Below, piece by piece: positions 49,526 to 57,460 of a stretch of DNA of 64,000 nt. The stretch covers positions 62,001 to 126,000 of IMG/VR virus record IMGVR_UViG_3300042330_000875. One strand, 5' to 3'. Within the stretch, counting starts at the first letter, position 1. Each line of letters begins with the position of its first letter. This stretch comes from a virus. Below the pieces are notes generated by a model. The model did no database searches. It saw only the letters and a program-made list of their open reading frames with translations, and was not told the origin of the DNA. The position numbers were made by a program, and so were the translations under genes.

Positions 49526-49617
49526 TGAATAATTTACTTGAGTTGTACAAAAAGAATTTTGATTTTAAAATGTTAATTGATAACTCTTACATTTATTACA
49601 GAAAGAATAAAAAATGA
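49525..49617 (+). CDS. Tiny ORF, 30 aa, probable remnant
   Basis: TAATG overlap with the previous gene and TGA overlapping the RNase H start (ATGA). The peptide (MNNLLELYKKNFDFKMLIDN...) resembles the opening of the small TD-tail proteins and may be a truncated copy kept for translational coupling. Confidence 0.35.
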   Translation: MNNLLELYKKNFDFKMLIDNSYIYYRKNKK

Positions 49618-50063
49618 AAGTTTATTATGCAGATGGTAGTTGTTTAAACAATCCTGGCGTTGGCGCATGGGGTTTTACTGATTTAACCAATTCAACAGTT
49701 GGTAATGAAATTTATACAACAAATGGACGTATGGAATTAATGGCTGTAGTTGAATGTATAAATCAAATTACTGAAAACAGTACGATTTATTCTGATAGCA
49801 GTTATGTTGTAAAAGGTTTTAATGAATACATACATAAGTGGAAAAATAATACTTGGAAGAAAAAAGGTGGACCAATTAAGCATTTAGATTTATGGATGAT
49901 CGCTGACCGTAAATTAACGGAATTAAAAATTAAAAATATTTCTGTTGACGTTTGTTGGGTTAAAGGTCATGCTGATAATTATGGTAATAATTTTATTGAT
50001 CGTTTAGTTCAAGAAGAAAGTTTAAAAGTGAAAAATGGAAAATCGTTTTATATTAGAAAATAA
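49614..50063 (+). CDS. RNase HI
   Basis: 149 residues with the four acidic residues of type 1 RNase H in context: YYADGSCLNNPG (Asp7), GRMELMAV (Glu), YSDSSYVV (Asp) and KGHADNYGNNFIDRL (His and last Asp). It degrades RNA in RNA:DNA hybrids, for example primers. T4 uses a different (FEN-type) RNase H, so this is a host-type replacement. The start ATGA overlaps the small ORF before; the end overlaps the next gene by 29 bases. Confidence 0.88.
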   Translation: MKVYYADGSCLNNPGVGAWGFTDLTNSTVGNEIYTTNGRMELMAVVECINQITENSTIYSDSSYVVKGFNEYIHKWKNNTWKKKGGPIKHLDLWMIADRKLTELKIKNISVDVCWVKGHADNYGNNFIDRLVQEESLKVKNGKSFYIRK

Positions 50064-50361
50064 TTTACAAAAATATCTAAAAAATGAAAATTATTATTTT
50101 TTATATATTGTTAAAGGTAAAGGTGTTCTTTCTAATAATGAAGAATATTTATCTGATATATTAAAATATTCTTATGATAATGTTTATTTTAATTGTGCTT
50201 GGTCTTTAATAGAAGACGAATTTAAAAATATATTGGATAAATATTTTCCAATGTTTGATATAAATAAAATTCAAAAAATTTCTTTAATTAAAGAATATTA
50301 TTTTATACCATTTATTGAATTAACTAATACCGATTATTGCATTTATAAATTACAAAATTAG
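50035..50361 (+). CDS. Small protein with TD-tail, 108 aa
   Basis: MENRFILENNLQKYLKNENYYFLYIVKGKG start and a YYFIPFIELTNTDYCIYKLQN end. Starts inside the RNase H gene. The tail is closest to that of the gene at 60170 (NTDYCLWRLKS). Confidence 0.65.
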   Translation: MENRFILENNLQKYLKNENYYFLYIVKGKGVLSNNEEYLSDILKYSYDNVYFNCAWSLIEDEFKNILDKYFPMFDINKIQKISLIKEYYFIPFIELTNTDYCIYKLQN

Positions 50362-50370
50362 GAGAAAACA

Positions 50371-50799
50371 ATGATTATTGAACAAATTAAAAATCAAGCT
50401 TTAGTTTTACGCAAAGAAAAAAATCGTTTAGGCGCAACATTAATGACTTTACTAAATGACATTAATATGATTGGAAAAAACGCAATTCCACCAAGAGAAA
50501 GCACTGATGAAGAAGCAGTTCGCGTAATTCGCAAAGCCATCCAAATTCAAGAAGAAAATTTAAAATTAGTTTCCGTTGATAAGAAAGCATCAATTGAAGA
50601 AGAAATTTCATTATTTCAAACATTTTTACCAAAACAATTAACTGTTGAACAATTACGTGAAATTATTGTTAATTTTATTGAAAAAGAAAATTTAGAAAAA
50701 TCACCTAAATCAATTGGGGTTATTATGAAAATGTTGAATAAAGATTATCTTGGTAGTTTTGAACCTAAAACGGCAAATGAAATTATTAAGTCATTATAA
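50371..50799 (+). CDS. yqeY: GatB/YqeY-like protein
   Basis: 142 residues of a YqeY-type helical domain: SIEEEISLFQTFLPKQLTVEQLREII and PKSIGVIMKMLNKDYLGSFEPKTANEIIKSL, the pattern of the GatB tail domain that binds tRNA. YqeY proteins are thought to act in transamidation-linked tRNA charging. Phage copies are rare but known. AGGAG precedes the ATG; its stop overlaps the next start (TAATG). Confidence 0.85.
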   Translation: MIIEQIKNQALVLRKEKNRLGATLMTLLNDINMIGKNAIPPRESTDEEAVRVIRKAIQIQEENLKLVSVDKKASIEEEISLFQTFLPKQLTVEQLREIIVNFIEKENLEKSPKSIGVIMKMLNKDYLGSFEPKTANEIIKSL

Positions 50800-51125
50800 T
50801 GTATGTTTATTATATTGATGGGAAGAAATTTATAACTGAATATAATAGTGTAATTCCTTGGTTAGAAATTTATTCACCTGATGAAAATACACCTGCTTAT
50901 GAAGATTTAGAATATGGGTATAAGTGTTGGTATCAAAACGGTAAAAGACATCGATTGACTGGACCCGCAAGAATGTGGTCGGCTGGAAAAAAAGAATTTT
51001 GGTTAAATGATAAACATTATGAAAAGGTTCATAATTGGTTGAAAGATCACCCAAATCCCGATCTTTATTTTGATGCAATTGGTTTAAATGAAACTGAAAG
51101 AGTTTTGTGGTTTTTGCAAAATTAA
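50799..51125 (+). CDS. YYIDG-family protein, copy 13 (TD-tail type)
   Basis: 108 residues, coupled to yqeY: YYIDGKKFIT, IYSPDENTPAYEDLEYG, RHRLTGPARMWSAG (Asp of DG replaced by Ala), FWLNDKHYEKVHNWL, HPNPDLYFDAIG and NETERVLWFLQN. Its last codon is three bases from a class-G promoter. Confidence 0.8.
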   Translation: MYVYYIDGKKFITEYNSVIPWLEIYSPDENTPAYEDLEYGYKCWYQNGKRHRLTGPARMWSAGKKEFWLNDKHYEKVHNWLKDHPNPDLYFDAIGLNETERVLWFLQN

Positions 51126-51128
51126 TAC

Positions 51129-51157
51129 TTGACAGAAATCAAAAAAATTTCTATATT
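51129..51157 (+). promoter_or_regulatory. Class-G promoter
   Basis: TTGACA, 17 bases ending AAAAAATTTC, TATATT, then AGATTTATCAAGACGAG like the transcript starts at 10041 and 27781. Confidence 0.8.
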
Positions 51158-51205
51158 AGATTTATCAAGACGAGAAAGTCTCAATTGAACAAAGGAGAAA
51201 AAATT

Positions 51206-51389
51206 ATGAGCACGCAAAATAATGATTTTATTGATGGCGCAGTGGCTTGTAAAAGCGTAATTGTCGATCTTATTTGGAAACAAATGGAAACAAATGGAAA
51301 CCGATGATAATCCCAATTTGCTACGTTTAGTTCGTTTAGTTGAAAATTTTAACGTTAATGAATTGCATAATGAAATATCATCATTCTAA
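51206..51389 (+). pseudogene. Small gene broken by a 10-bp tandem duplication
   Basis: MSTQNNDFIDGAVACKSVIV... runs to a stop at codon 34. The decamer CAAATGGAAA occurs twice in tandem (51281-51290, 51291-51300). Removing one unit restores a 57-residue protein continuing METDDNPNLLRLVRLVENFN and ending EISSF at TAA 51387-51389. AAGGAG and class-G promoter upstream; terminator downstream, so the gene unit is otherwise intact. A recent or phase-variable inactivation. Confidence 0.8.
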
Positions 51390-51394
51390 TAAAT

Positions 51395-51424
51395 AAAAGG
51401 GGGAGAATTAATTCTCCCCTTTTT
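51395..51424. terminator. Bidirectional terminator
   Basis: AAAAGGGGGAGAATT / AATTCTCCCCTTTTT between converging genes. Confidence 0.9.
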
Positions 51425-52183
51425 CTATCCAATTACAAATCCATATCCTTCATTTTGATCAACAATAGCATGTAATTGCGCTTCTAAACGCTCTTGTGCG
51501 GCAAATCCTTCACTTTTTAAACTATCACCATTTAATGTTATTCCGCCTTGTGGACCAGCTAAAGATTGAAATTTACTTCTAGCTTCCCCAATTATAACTT
51601 TTAATGTAGCAACCGCATAATCTCTCAACCAAGAACGAGCATAAACATCTTGAAATAAAATTTCATCTGGTTTTTGACCAAATGCCCATATTAAAATATT
51701 TTCATTTGCTAAAAATTTTCTGTCTAAACTCAATATATGAGTATTATGGTCCCAGCGATAAACAACTTCTTTCCCAAATAATCTACCAACTAATTCTTGA
51801 TACTGCATTGCATAATCATAAGTTGCCAATGTACCAGTTCCGCCAGTTCCCATTGCGCCAGGATTGCTTGTCATATAAATGTTATTGGTCCAAGCTAAAC
51901 TAAATGGATCAGTTGCACTTGCACCACCTGCACTACCAGCACCACGACGATAAACTTGACGAATTAATTGGATAGAATTATCCAATTGATAATCATATTG
52001 TTCTCGTTGTATTTCTAAATTAATATAAACATCTTGCATTGAATTATTACTTCTTTGACGATATTTGTCAATTGTTACAACCGTTGCTAATTCTAAATGT
52101 TCAGGATCAGCTTCTAAATCAATCATACCCAAACCCAACATAAGTTGAATTTCTTTTTTAAAGTTATTTCTATTTGGTTGCAT
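51425..52183 (-). CDS. Probable neck protein, gp13-like
   Basis: I prefer the ATG at 52183 (AGGTGA upstream) to the GTG at 52192. 252 residues: IQLMLGLGMIDLEADPEHLELATVVTIDKYRQRS resembles the start of T4-superfamily neck proteins (gp13: helix, then V-D-x-E-x-x-x-x-x-I-x-x-A-I). The C-terminal KFQSLAGPQGGITLNGDSLKSEGFAAQERLEAQL helix pair also fits. Such proteins close the portal after packaging. T4 gp13 is 309 residues, so this is shorter. Confidence 0.6.
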   Translation of the reverse strand: MQPNRNNFKKEIQLMLGLGMIDLEADPEHLELATVVTIDKYRQRSNNSMQDVYINLEIQREQYDYQLDNSIQLIRQVYRRGAGSAGGASATDPFSLAWTNNIYMTSNPGAMGTGGTGTLATYDYAMQYQELVGRLFGKEVVYRWDHNTHILSLDRKFLANENILIWAFGQKPDEILFQDVYARSWLRDYAVATLKVIIGEARSKFQSLAGPQGGITLNGDSLKSEGFAAQERLEAQLHAIVDQNEGYGFVIG

Positions 52184-53120
52184 TATTATCACCTATAAAT
52201 TGACGTTCAAAAACTCTTTTACCACAATATTTTTGGCAAATTTTGCTAATTGAAAATTGTTCTTGAATTTTTTTAAAAACATTTCCATTTACAATTTGTT
52301 CAATAGAATTATTTTCTACATTTAATTCTTGTAATTCTTCATTGGAAAAAGAAAATCTTTTGTCTAAACTTAATCCCATCCAACAACAAGGAAAAATTCT
52401 ATTCCAACTGTCAAGATATAATTCTTGTTTTTCTAAACTTTGGCAACTAAATTCTCGTTCTTTAAAATTATTTGGTAATTCAATTGTTGGTAATTCTAAA
52501 TAGCCAATTGTATTTTTTTCATTATCAAAAATAGGAAATTTATCTTCTGAAAATCTATGAGTATTTTTAACAACGAATTTTTTAAATCCTAAGTCAATGG
52601 ATAAATTTCTTGCTGATTCAATTTGATGTTGATTATGTTTAAAAACAATAAACGCCCATCTTGCTTCGCAATTGTTTTTTATAACAGTTTTTGCGTTTTC
52701 TATTACTTTATCAAAGTCGCAATTTCTTCTGTAAATTGGCAAGGTATCTTTTAATCCATCAATTCCAAAAATAACAGCGCCACGATTTCCAATTGATTGT
52801 GCCAAATCTTCCCACCAATTTTCATTTCTAATCGACCCATTGGTATGAATACCAATCCAACAATTGGGAAATAATTCTCTTGTTATTTTTATTTGTTCAA
52901 TTAAATGAGGGTTAGCAATTGGATCGCCATAATTACCACAAAAAGTAATTGTTTCTAACTGCATTTGACTAATAGTTTTTTTAAAAATATCAAATGATAA
53001 ATTACTTGGAATTAATTTATCATTTATTGGTCCGCCATTTTGATTTCTTCCACATTGAACACAACTAGCATTGCAAAAACTACTTGTTTCAACATGAAGT
53101 GATTTAATATTATTCCACAT
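52170..53120 (-). CDS. Radical SAM protein (SPASM-like)
   Basis: I use the ATG at 53120 because the TTG further upstream lies in the opposing promoter. 316 residues: the radical SAM cluster C16-x3-C20-x2-C23 (FCNASCVQC), FCGNYGDPIANP, FGIDGL, then C-terminal cysteines (CCWMG, CQKYCGK) as in SPASM domains that hold extra clusters. Such enzymes modify peptides or other macromolecules. Overlaps the neck gene by 14 bases. Similar proteins occur in marine phages. Substrate unknown. Confidence 0.8.
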   Translation of the reverse strand: MWNNIKSLHVETSSFCNASCVQCGRNQNGGPINDKLIPSNLSFDIFKKTISQMQLETITFCGNYGDPIANPHLIEQIKITRELFPNCWIGIHTNGSIRNENWWEDLAQSIGNRGAVIFGIDGLKDTLPIYRRNCDFDKVIENAKTVIKNNCEARWAFIVFKHNQHQIESARNLSIDLGFKKFVVKNTHRFSEDKFPIFDNEKNTIGYLELPTIELPNNFKEREFSCQSLEKQELYLDSWNRIFPCCWMGLSLDKRFSFSNEELQELNVENNSIEQIVNGNVFKKIQEQFSISKICQKYCGKRVFERQFIGDNNATK

Positions 53121-53137
53121 GTTATTATTTAAATGTC

Positions 53138-53166
53138 TTGACAAATTATAAAAAATTTTCTATATT
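53138..53166 (+). promoter_or_regulatory. Class-G promoter
   Basis: TTGACA, 17 bases ending AAAAATTTTC, TATATT. Between the radical SAM gene (minus) and the 53193 gene (plus). Confidence 0.85.
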
Positions 53167-53192
53167 AAGCTTGTTATATAAGGAGATTTAAT

Positions 53193-53615
53193 ATGTCTAA
53201 GAAAAATAAGAAAGAAGTATTGTTGCCATTAACAACGCAACAAGAAATTCTTTTAGATAATCTACAAAATTCTAAATATCTTCGTTTGGATACACAAGAA
53301 GATATTGAAAATTTTTATGTATTAGTTAGTCATAAGTTAGCTTATACTGATTATACAGAATCAAAAGTTTTTCCTGATAAAGTTTGTCGTATTTCTGCGG
53401 TAGTAGCAAAATCAGTTTATGCTCCTAAATCTGTACCAGAAATAAAGCCTTTTAGGTATCCAGTTGGGACAAAAGTTAAAACTAAACGTCATCGACATGG
53501 ATATGAAGAAATTTATGGAGTAATTTGTTATTTTGATAATTCAGGTTATGGTATCAGAGACAAAGATAATAATATCTATGAATGTAAACATAAAGATTTA
53601 ATTATTCTTGAATAA
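53193..53615 (+). CDS. Hypothetical protein with SH3-like C-terminus, 140 aa
   Basis: MSKKNKKEVLLPLTTQQEILLDNL start; the last 60 residues (YPVGTKVKTKRHRHGYEEIYGVICYFDNSGYGIRDKDNNIYE) look like a small KOW/SH3 barrel with basic residues that could bind RNA or proteins. AAGGAG and class-G promoter upstream: early-gene candidate. Confidence 0.65.
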   Translation: MSKKNKKEVLLPLTTQQEILLDNLQNSKYLRLDTQEDIENFYVLVSHKLAYTDYTESKVFPDKVCRISAVVAKSVYAPKSVPEIKPFRYPVGTKVKTKRHRHGYEEIYGVICYFDNSGYGIRDKDNNIYECKHKDLIILE

Positions 53616-53643
53616 TTACATTAATGTTAGAAAGAATTTTACA

Positions 53644-53859
53644 ATGAAACATGCAATGACATTGCAAGAAGCACAAAATATTTGTTTCAAGAATGGATAT
53701 TATGGTTCGTATTATGGTTCTGGTTATACGTTTCGTAATGCAATTGAAAATTATTGCAAACAAAAATTATTGCGCGATAGTAATAATGAATTAGAAAAAG
53801 CTATTTTTCGTATTAAACAAGAGATTAGTAATCCAAAGAGTAAATTCGGTAAAAAATAA
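53644..53859 (+). CDS. Small hypothetical protein, 71 aa
   Basis: I choose the ATG at 53644 (AGAAAG upstream) instead of the TTG at 53608. MKHAMTLQEAQNICFKNGYYG with a YYGSYYGSG repeat; helical end. Co-transcribed with 53193. Unrecognised. Confidence 0.5.
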   Translation: MKHAMTLQEAQNICFKNGYYGSYYGSGYTFRNAIENYCKQKLLRDSNNELEKAIFRIKQEISNPKSKFGKK

Positions 53860-53879
53860 AAAACTATTTAGGTAAACGG

Positions 53880-53908
53880 TTGACATAAAGACAAATTTTA
53901 AGTAAGAT
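53880..53908 (+). promoter_or_regulatory. Promoter giving a nearly leaderless mRNA
   Basis: TTGACA, 17 bases, TAAGAT, with the ATG of the next gene only six bases after the -10. The predicted transcript would start at or near that ATG. Confidence 0.6.
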
Positions 53909-53914
53909 GATAAT

Positions 53915-54292
53915 ATGAATAAATTTATACAAAAAATAAAATCATTTTTTATTAAACAAAAAAGATATATTTATTACGTAGATGGTGAAAAATTTACAAC
54001 TAATAAAATCACTACAATTCCTTGGTTTAAACATTCTTCACCTAATGAAAACACGCCTGCTTTTGAGGATTTAAAAACTGGTCATAAACATTGGTGTTTA
54101 GAAGGACATATTCTTCATCGCTTAACAGGCCCTGTTTCCATTTTATCAGATGGAACTAAAACATTTTATGTAAATGGTAAAACATATGACAATGTTCAAG
54201 ATTGGTTAAAAGATCATCCAAATCCAGATTTATACTTCGATGCAATTGGGATGAATGAAACCGATAGAGTTTTATGGTTTTTACAGAAATAA
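53915..54292 (+). CDS. YYIDG-family protein, copy 14, with N-terminal extension (TD-tail type)
   Basis: 125 residues. A basic 17-residue extension (MNKFIQKIKSFFIKQKR) precedes YIYYVDGEKFTT; it could be an amphipathic membrane-binding helix and is found in no other copy. Then SSPNENTPAFEDLKTG, HRLTGPVSILSDG, FYVNGKTYDNVQDWL, HPNPDLYFDAIG and NETDRVLWFLQK. Apparently translated from a leaderless message. Confidence 0.75.
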   Translation: MNKFIQKIKSFFIKQKRYIYYVDGEKFTTNKITTIPWFKHSSPNENTPAFEDLKTGHKHWCLEGHILHRLTGPVSILSDGTKTFYVNGKTYDNVQDWLKDHPNPDLYFDAIGMNETDRVLWFLQK

Positions 54293-54296
54293 AAAA

Positions 54297-54605
54297 ATGA
54301 AATATATTTATTATATTGATGGTGAAAAGTTTCTAACTGATATTAGAAAACTAATCCCTTGGGATGTTATTTCATCACCAAATGAAAATACGCCCGCTTA
54401 TGAAGATATTAATACTGGAAGTAAGGCTTGGTGTGAAAAAGGACAAATTTTACATCGATTAACTGGACCTGCTAGAATTATGGTTGATGGAACTTGTCAA
54501 TTTTATTTAAATGGAAAATATTATGAAAATATACATGATTGGTTGAAAGATCATCCAAATCAAGATAATACCTTTCAAGTTGAAATGTTATTAAAATATT
54601 CTTAA
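54297..54605 (+). CDS. YYIDG-family protein, copy 15 (NQ-tail type)
   Basis: Start chosen at 54297 (MKYIYYIDGEKFLT) to match the family; an earlier in-frame ATG at 54255 lies inside the previous gene. 102 residues: ISSPNENTPAYEDINTG, HRLTGPARIMVDG, FYLNGKYYENIHDWL, HPNQDNTFQVEMLLKYS. Stands four bases after copy 14, making a tandem pair with different tails. Confidence 0.8.
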   Translation: MKYIYYIDGEKFLTDIRKLIPWDVISSPNENTPAYEDINTGSKAWCEKGQILHRLTGPARIMVDGTCQFYLNGKYYENIHDWLKDHPNQDNTFQVEMLLKYS

Positions 54606-54615
54606 TAAATACAAT

Positions 54616-54867
54616 ATGTTTTACGAAGTAATTTTTCATCCAACTCAAATTGAACTAAAATCAATTTCTCCAACTGATTTTTATTTTTATCCTTATGCAT
54701 TATTCAATATAACGCATCAAAAACATTTAATAAATCAATATAGAAAAATCGATTATGATTTAAGTTTTCTTAATCAATCAATTTCTTTATGGTTTTCTAA
54801 AAAAGGCAATTCAGTAATTTATTGGTTAAATCCAACTGATGAAGTTTTATGGAAATTAAAAAATTGA
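54616..54867 (+). CDS. Small protein with TD-tail, 83 aa
   Basis: MFYEVIFHPTQIELKSISPTDFYFYPYALFN start, end NSVIYWLNPTDEVLWKLKN. It is the shortest intact protein with the tail and directly follows two YYIDG genes. Aromatic-rich. Confidence 0.65.
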   Translation: MFYEVIFHPTQIELKSISPTDFYFYPYALFNITHQKHLINQYRKIDYDLSFLNQSISLWFSKKGNSVIYWLNPTDEVLWKLKN

Positions 54868-54919
54868 TTTTAACATAACTTTTAGTTATTATTAAGAAAA
54901 ATTGAAGGTAACAAATCAA

Positions 54920-56215
54920 ATGAAATTATTTATAGGATTACTTATAATATTAATGAGCGTAATTATCAGTGGAGTTGCAGCTTATTTTAGTGTTTATGGA
55001 TTAATGGCTTTATTTGCCGCTGCTGCAATTCCAGTAGCAATCATGGGTGTTGTATTAGAAGCAGGTAAATTATTAATGGCTGCGGTTTTACATGCCAATT
55101 GGAAAAACCCTAAATTCAAATGGCCGTTGAAAAGTTTTATTGGTTTATGTATTGGATTATTGATGATTATCAATGCTTTAGGTGTTTATGGTTATTTGTC
55201 AAGAGGGCATTTAGAGCAAGAAGCACCAAAAGCTGGTATTGAATTACAAATTTCACAATTAGAAACACAAAAAAATAATATAGTAGAAGACAATAAAAGA
55301 TTAAATGATAAAATTGCTTTACTTGATAAATCAATTGAAACTTTTTTGAAAAATGATAAAGCAACTCAAGGTGAAGCGGCAAGAACAAAACAAAAAATCG
55401 AACGTGAACAATTAGAAAAATCAATTCAAGCGAATAATGAAAAAATTAATAAAATAAATGATGAAATTTTACCATTTAAACAAAAAAATGCTGATGTTGA
55501 GGCTAAATTAGGACCAGTAAAATATGTTTCTAAATTATTTGGTGTTGAACCTGAATATGCAGTTATAATAATAATTGTATTATTAATTGTTGCTTTTGAT
55601 CCATTTGCAATAGCAATGGTGATAGCAGGCAGTATTAAATTAGAAGAATATTTTGAAGATAAAAAGAAAAAAGTTTCAAAACAAGAAATTAATCAATTTG
55701 AACAAACAATCGACAGTTTAAAATTATCATTAGAAGATAAAAATAATGAAATTAAAACATTAACTGATAATTTAAATGAAATAAAAGAAGAAAAAATAAA
55801 ATATTCTGATTTATTAAATCATCGTTCAATTGAAATTAGTGAATTGCAAGATAAAATAAAAGAATATGATAAAAATGTCGATGTTTTTTCTCAAGAATTT
55901 AATGATAAAGAAAGTTTAAATGAAAAAATAGAAAATTATTCTAATGAAATCAATACATTAAAAAATAATATTAACGATTTAGATAAAATTATTTTAGATA
56001 AAGATGAACAGATAGAAAAATTAGAAGATCAAGTTAATAGAATGAATTCAGTAACATTATTGCAAGAATTGCAATCAATGGATGCGTCATTAAGAAAGGA
56101 ACAAATCATTCAGATATTAGAAAATAATCCAACTGTTGTAGAAGAAATAGTTAACATTGCCAAAGAAATACAATTAACTCCCGGTGGTGATAGAATTAGT
56201 AAAGGAAAAATTTAA
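54920..56215 (+). CDS. Inner-membrane protein with long coiled coils
   Basis: Start placed at the ATG at 54920 (GAAGGTAAC upstream). About 431 residues: three membrane helices in the first 95 residues (LFIGLLIILMSVIISGVAAYF, LMALFAAAAIPVAIMGVVLE, IGLCIGLLMIINALGVYGYL), a coiled coil (about 105-190), a fourth helix (VIIIIVLLIVAFDPFAIAMVI) and a second long coiled coil to near the end. Homologues with this layout occur in marine T4-like phages, where the role is unknown. It may organise host membrane or exclude other phages. Stop overlaps the clpX start (TAATG). Confidence 0.75.
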   Translation: MKLFIGLLIILMSVIISGVAAYFSVYGLMALFAAAAIPVAIMGVVLEAGKLLMAAVLHANWKNPKFKWPLKSFIGLCIGLLMIINALGVYGYLSRGHLEQEAPKAGIELQISQLETQKNNIVEDNKRLNDKIALLDKSIETFLKNDKATQGEAARTKQKIEREQLEKSIQANNEKINKINDEILPFKQKNADVEAKLGPVKYVSKLFGVEPEYAVIIIIVLLIVAFDPFAIAMVIAGSIKLEEYFEDKKKKVSKQEINQFEQTIDSLKLSLEDKNNEIKTLTDNLNEIKEEKIKYSDLLNHRSIEISELQDKIKEYDKNVDVFSQEFNDKESLNEKIENYSNEINTLKNNINDLDKIILDKDEQIEKLEDQVNRMNSVTLLQELQSMDASLRKEQIIQILENNPTVVEEIVNIAKEIQLTPGGDRISKGKI

Positions 56216-57459
56216 TGTCAACAATTCAATGTTTTTTATGTGGTAAAATACAAAATGATAATAAAGAAATATTTGTTTGTAACGAATCATCTGAAAGTCC
56301 AGTATATATATGCGAAACATGTGTAACAACGGCCAATCAAGCAATTCAAGCATCAAAAGAAACCAAACACGAAAATAAGCAAGAAATTAGTGAACAAACC
56401 GATGAAATCGATGAATTAGAAGAAGATGATTTTCCTTATCCAAATGAAATTAAAGAATTTTTAGATGAATATGTTTGTGGACAAGAAGAAGCTAAAAAAA
56501 CCTTATCAGTTGCTTTATTCAATCATCACAATAGAATTCGATCTTTAATGATGGGCCAAGAAACAGAAATTGAGAAATCAAATGTATTATTATTAGGCCC
56601 AAGTGGTTCAGGAAAAACTTATTTGTTAAAAACATTATCTCGTATGTTGGATTTGCCTTTTGTTCATGTTGATGCTACTTCATTTACCGAAGCTGGTTAT
56701 GTAGGTGAAGATGTAGAAAGTATCATTAATAAACTTTATCAAGAAGCAGGTGGTGATGCTGGATTAGCATCTTTAGGTATTGTTTATATTGATGAAATTG
56801 ATAAAAAAGCAAAAAAATCATCTGATAATATTGTTTCAAAAGATATTGGTGGTGAAGGTGTTCAACAATCATTATTGAAATTAATTGAAGGAACTGCTGT
56901 AAACGTTCACATGGGTAAAGGAAAAATGCCTCAAGGACCACAAGCGGTTGTACATACTGATAATATATTATTTGTATTTGGTGGTGCATTTGTTGGGTTA
57001 AAGAAAATTATTGAACGTAGAATTAATAAAGGTAATATTGGTTTTAACCAAACTAAAGAAGAAATAACAACCGATAAAATTCAAATTGAAGATTTATATA
57101 CTTTTGGATTAATACCAGAATTAGTCGGAAGAATTCCGGTTATTGCTGAATTAAAAGCATTAAATGAAAGTGAATTAAAAAATATTTTAACTAAACCAAA
57201 AAATTGTTTAGTTGATCAATATAAAGCTATCTTTGAAATTCACGATTTAAAATTAAAATTTACTGATAATGCATTAACTTTAATTGCAAAAGAAGCAATT
57301 AAAACAAACACAGGGGCTAGAAGTTTACGTAGAATTATGGAAAAAATTTTAGAACCTATTTTATATGATTTACAAAACATTGTTGACAAAGGCTTTAAAA
57401 CTGTTATAGTCAACGAAGAAACAATTACAAACTTTAAACCTATTTTAAAACGGAGATAA
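56215..57459 (+). CDS. clpX: ClpX-like AAA+ unfoldase with zinc domain and IGF loop
   Basis: 414 residues. N-terminal zinc-binding domain with C6-x2-C9 and C33-x2-C36; Walker A GPSGSGKT near residue 128; Walker B VYIDEIDKKA near 192; KGNIGF near 274 where ClpX docks ClpP; sensor region LIPELVGRIPV. Length equals E. coli ClpX (424). It should unfold proteins for host ClpP. Directly followed by IF-3 and a YYIDG gene, in a unit that begins with the membrane coiled-coil gene. Confidence 0.9.
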   Translation: MSTIQCFLCGKIQNDNKEIFVCNESSESPVYICETCVTTANQAIQASKETKHENKQEISEQTDEIDELEEDDFPYPNEIKEFLDEYVCGQEEAKKTLSVALFNHHNRIRSLMMGQETEIEKSNVLLLGPSGSGKTYLLKTLSRMLDLPFVHVDATSFTEAGYVGEDVESIINKLYQEAGGDAGLASLGIVYIDEIDKKAKKSSDNIVSKDIGGEGVQQSLLKLIEGTAVNVHMGKGKMPQGPQAVVHTDNILFVFGGAFVGLKKIIERRINKGNIGFNQTKEEITTDKIQIEDLYTFGLIPELVGRIPVIAELKALNESELKNILTKPKNCLVDQYKAIFEIHDLKLKFTDNALTLIAKEAIKTNTGARSLRRIMEKILEPILYDLQNIVDKGFKTVIVNEETITNFKPILKRR

Positions 57460-57460
57460 C

